Shown: in pieces, positions 61,839 through 64,000 of the stretch
How the letters are laid out: every line of letters begins with the position of its first letter
Numbering within the stretch: position 1 is the first letter of the stretch
Notes under the pieces: model-generated
Told to the model about the DNA's origin: nothing
What the model saw: only the letters and a program-made list of their open reading frames with translations
The model's database searches: none
Source: Pararhizobium capsulatum DSM 1112
GTDB taxonomy: Bacteria; Pseudomonadota; Alphaproteobacteria; Rhizobiales; Rhizobiaceae
Direction: 5' to 3'
DNA: 64,000 nucleotides
Assembly: GCF_030814475.1 (NCBI RefSeq)
Contig: NZ_JAUSVF010000003.1
Coordinates: 558,001-622,000 of the forward strand
Translations under genes and position numbers: made by a program

Positions 61839-62069
61839 GGCCATCAGAGCCTTAGGCGGCAGGCGGTGCCAATCGGGCGGTTACGCTGTAGCCGACGTCG
61901 GCGTTTTCTAACCGCGACCAATCCAGTTGACCCATCCCTTGCTCTGTCGGAGAATTTTTTCGACTGTATTATCTTTTTTTATTGAAGGCTCGATGGGCTC
62001 AGATCAGATTGTTAGCCAATGCCGGGGGCGGCAGAGAGGGGCAATTTGTCGTCCTGGGAGAGAGCACAA

Positions 62070-62261
62070 ATGAACCTATACGAAACCAGCATTCCGCCTA
62101 AAGATATCTTCCTTCTGCAGAGCGTCCTCGACGTCTGGTGCAAAGAAAATCACGTCAATCGAAAAGACGCTTCGGAGGAGGCGAAAATCCTCATTAGCGA
62201 ATACAAAAATGGCACTCGGTCTCAGATCAAGTTGATGGATGCATTGTTCAGACGGCACTAG
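62070..62261 (+). CDS. Small hypothetical protein (63 aa)
   Basis: GGGAGAGAG before the ATG. MNLYETSIPPKDIFLLQSVL, WCKENHVNRKDASEEAKILI, SEYKNGTRSQIKLMDALF. Helical; matches the common rhizobial pattern of a ~60-aa protein, with function unknown. The longer frame to 62019 is not needed. Confidence 0.6.
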   Translation: MNLYETSIPPKDIFLLQSVLDVWCKENHVNRKDASEEAKILISEYKNGTRSQIKLMDALFRRH

Positions 62262-62412
62262 CTGGTTTGCGATGAATGGCTACTTGTATAAGGGGGCAGT
62301 GATCGGGATACAGTCGCCAGATACCTCGACCAAACCTAATTGCCCTTGCTCGAGCAGCGCAGCGAACTCCAAGAAGGGAGACTTCTGTCCACTTTGAAAT
62401 TATGTCGGCCTC

Positions 62413-62901
62413 CTAGCGGGTAGCACCGAACACGAAGGCGAGGCCGGCGACGATAGCAATGGCCGAGATCGGTCGATCCCGGATCTTAGTTTCGACATCC
62501 TGTAACAGGCTTCGGACTTCGGACTTCGCGAGCGATGTCGCTCCGGCTGCCATTTCCGATGCCGTCTCGGCGAGATGGTTGGCGTCTCGGCGCAGCGCTC
62601 GCAGGCGATCGCGACCGTTCGTGACCTCTTCGTCGCAACGGTACTCTGCTTCAGTTGAGCGGAGGGCCTGTTCCACCAGTGGAAATTCTTCGTTCCCTTC
62701 AGGCTGCTGGCGCACGCGGTTTGCCTCTTCCGCGTCAATCCTGCCCGTCGACACGGCAGCCTGGGTGGCAGCGACTGGATCCGAAGCGGGAAAAGTATCC
62801 TCGATGCCTATCTCGAGATTACCTTCCGACGCGCGTTCGCGTTGGGCTTCCTGCTCGATCTTCAGCGACTGTACTGCGGGGGATTTGTTCGGGTCTTGCA
62901 T
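62413..62901 (-). CDS. DUF883/ElaB-like membrane-anchored protein (162 aa)
   Basis: ATG at 62901 with AGGAGA upstream; the frame is open to 63129. The first ~110 residues are charged (MQDPNKSPAVQSLKIEQEAQ, IEDTFPASDPVAATQAAV). An Ala-rich helix (ETASEMAAGATSLAKSEVRS) and a C-terminal membrane helix (PISAIAIVAGLAFVFGATR) follow, as in ElaB/YqjD (DUF883). In E. coli such proteins tie ribosomes to the membrane in stationary phase; a stress role here is inferred. Confidence 0.75.
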   Translation of the reverse strand: MQDPNKSPAVQSLKIEQEAQRERASEGNLEIGIEDTFPASDPVAATQAAVSTGRIDAEEANRVRQQPEGNEEFPLVEQALRSTEAEYRCDEEVTNGRDRLRALRRDANHLAETASEMAAGATSLAKSEVRSLLQDVETKIRDRPISAIAIVAGLAFVFGATR

Positions 62902-63161
62902 GTGGTTTCTCCTGTTTGGAATCAGAAGTCCGCGAGCGCTCAAAAGTTCCATTGTCGGGCTGGGTAGCCGCTTGGCGGCTTCCCGTCGGTTGTAAAGGCG
63001 ACCGTGGTTCCATTCCAAAAGCAGATATCGCGGCGCTTCCGCGGACAATGGCCAATTTCTGGTGCGCTGAAAGCCGTGTGATAACGCATTGAGCCATGAC
63101 TCCTCATGCGAGGTTATTTTGACAACCACGTTGAACCGGAATGAGCATAGGCGACAGCCTT

Positions 63162-63186
63162 GGAACTATTTTCCTGTCGGTGTGTT
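63162..63186 (+). promoter_or_regulatory. EcfG-type stress promoter of the 63228 gene
   Basis: GGAAC-N16-TGTT, same form as at 56557 although the surrounding sequence is unrelated. No GACTTAAGTC palindrome upstream. Confidence 0.65.
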
Positions 63187-63227
63187 CTTTCGCCGCGGGA
63201 CGCTCACGATCCCGCAAGGAGAACCCA

Positions 63228-63548
63228 ATGAAAAAACTTCTCATCGCCACGGCGGCCATCGCCTTTTCCGCAACCTCGGTATTCGCCCAGGCAACAAAGC
63301 CCGCTCCTAACCCTGACGGCGACACTCCGGCCGTCGCCACACCCTCGGATCAGAACGCGACCGCACCCGTCGAAGGTGCGAACAGCTTCACCGAAGGCCA
63401 AGCCAAGGACCGCATCGTCGAAGCTGGTTATGCAGATGTCACGGAGCTGAAGCTCGATGACAAGGGCGTCTGGCAGGGCAAGGCGACCAAGGACGGTAAG
63501 GCCGTAATGGTATCGTTGGACTACCAGGGAAACATCGTCGCCAAGTAA
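63228..63548 (+). CDS. Secreted PepSY-like stress protein, second copy
   Basis: 106 aa, identical to the 56625 protein except for a few residues (KPAPNPD for KPAANPD; QNATAP for QNTSAP). Same signal peptide. AGGAGA ahead of the ATG. Own stress promoter at 63162. Confidence 0.8.
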   Translation: MKKLLIATAAIAFSATSVFAQATKPAPNPDGDTPAVATPSDQNATAPVEGANSFTEGQAKDRIVEAGYADVTELKLDDKGVWQGKATKDGKAVMVSLDYQGNIVAK

Positions 63549-63581
63549 ATGCAGGCAAGAACAACAACGAGGAGAAACCCC

Positions 63582-64000
63582 ATGACGAAAACAGTGACAG
63601 GCCTTTTTGACACGTATTCAGATGCAAGCTCGGCCGTCGAGCAGCTCAAGGCGGCAGGCATTTCAGACAGCGACATCAGCATCGTCTCCAATAATTCGGA
63701 CGGGCGCTACAACGACGATGACGATGACGCCGCCGAAGGTGCGGGCACAGGCGCTGGCATCGGTGCTGCCGTGGGCGGCGTCGGCGGTCTGCTGACGGGT
63801 CTTGGCATTATGGCTATCCCAGGTGTCGGCCCGGTTGTTGCCGCAGGCTGGCTGGCGGCCACGGCTGCCGGCGCAGTCGCTGGTGCCGTCGTCGGTGGTG
63901 CCGCGGGAGGTATCGTCGGAGCATTGACGGACTCCGGCGTCGACGAGCGCGATGCCCATGTTTATGCCGAAGGCGTTCGCCGCGGGGGTACCCTGGTGAC
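63582..64000 (+). CDS. General stress protein 17M-like, second copy (3' end outside window)
   Basis: 139 codons are present and agree with 56979-57397 apart from few substitutions (mostly silent). The same GAGGAG ribosome site is present. It is cut off by the right edge, not by a stop. Confidence 0.85.
   Translation, partial: MTKTVTGLFDTYSDASSAVEQLKAAGISDSDISIVSNNSDGRYNDDDDDAAEGAGTGAGIGAAVGGVGGLLTGLGIMAIPGVGPVVAAGWLAATAAGAVAGAVVGGAAGGIVGALTDSGVDERDAHVYAEGVRRGGTLV

Larger units (their letters stand above)
61543..61884. mobile_element. 342-bp internally deleted IS66 remnant
   Basis: The ends GTAACCGCCCGATTG (61543-61557) and CAATCGGGCGGTTAC (61870-61884) are perfect inverted repeats of 15 bp, extended with GC to 17. 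IS66 ends begin GTAA. Only a decayed TnpA-like ORF and an inner inverted repeat are inside. No target duplication is visible. Confidence 0.75.
61344..62069. other. Region around the IS66 remnant
   Basis: Outside the element no gene is seen between the GGDEF-EAL stop and the ATG at 62070. Confidence 0.45.
63223..64000. repeat. Direct repeat, copy 2 (partner 56620-57397; continues beyond window)
   Basis: See copy 1. Differences include CTCCTAACC for CTGCTAACC, AACGCGACC for AACACGTCC and GGAGCATTGACGG for GGTGCCCTAACGG. Confidence 0.9.

Noticed and set aside
62925..62965. EcfG-type promoter for the DUF883 gene (GGAAC-N16-ACTT)
   Set aside because: The -10 element lacks the GTT core, so it was not listed as a promoter.
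1..64000. tRNA, rRNA or CRISPR array
   Set aside because: None seen by eye: no clover-leaf with TTCGA loop and no regular repeat-spacer array was recognised.

Overview
The window reads as part of a repABC-type secondary replicon of a Rhizobiales bacterium, most likely Rhizobiaceae (Rhizobium/Agrobacterium group). The evidence is a complete minus-strand repA-repB-repC operon (24.6-28.2 kb) with two 16-bp parS-type palindromes upstream and a counter-transcribed RNA locus between repB and repC. Many family signatures common in rhizobia support this (DUF982, BA14K, DUF1236, HWE/HisKA_2 kinases, DUF6429, LigD, and stress promoters of the form GGAAC-N16-CGTT). No tRNA, rRNA, CRISPR array or conjugation gene was seen.

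Layout. 0-12 kb: RTX (haemolysin-type Ca2+-binding repeat) secreted proteins (partial gene at 3-581, 450 aa at 1447, 1100 aa with three cadherin-like repeats at 8353), a methyltransferase, a GGDEF protein, a winged-helix regulator and IS/LuxR fragments. 12-23 kb: small rhizobial ORFs around a compact locus (14.2-19.9 kb) that looks like an envelope-polysaccharide system. That locus holds a TPR/outer-membrane barrel protein, a receiver-PIG-L deacetylase fusion, an ATP-grasp enzyme, a histidine phosphatase and a convergent GT2 synthase with an overlapping 58-aa membrane ORF. 23.6-28.4 kb: DnaQ-like exonuclease plus the replication/partition module. 28.4-32.2 kb: an S10 peptidase and a fic gene split by a 436-bp IS66-like element. 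33-36 kb and 45-51 kb: a patchwork of very small genes, hairpins and decayed paralogues. 36-44.7 kb: broken HWE kinase, ligD, a frameshifted second ligase, DUF72, Zn-alcohol dehydrogenase and a decayed HisKA_2 kinase. 51-64 kb: envelope/stress region with a two-component system, BA14K and DUF1236 proteins, a stress gene pair present twice as a near-identical direct repeat (56.62 and 63.22 kb), an NRAMP-like transporter, a GGDEF-EAL protein and an IS66 remnant.

How the parts may work together. In the 52-57 kb region four copies of a GACTTAAGTC-centred palindrome occur. Three lie upstream of good EcfG-type promoters, and all four are close to the NarL-type response regulator and its kinase, so an operator for this regulator is a reasonable hypothesis. 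The second copy of the stress gene pair keeps the EcfG-type promoter but lacks the palindrome. The polysaccharide-like locus resembles PNAG export in its parts (TPR barrel, deacetylase, GT2, small membrane partner) but uses a cytoplasmic PIG-L enzyme fused to a degenerate receiver, plus ATP-grasp and phosphatase enzymes. This is the best candidate for an undescribed system here.

The window is rich in decay: frameshifts, nonsense codons, fragments of IS6 and IS66 elements, and several families of repeated 100-300 bp segments linking distant parts of the window. All assignments are by eye from translated motifs; no database search was run.
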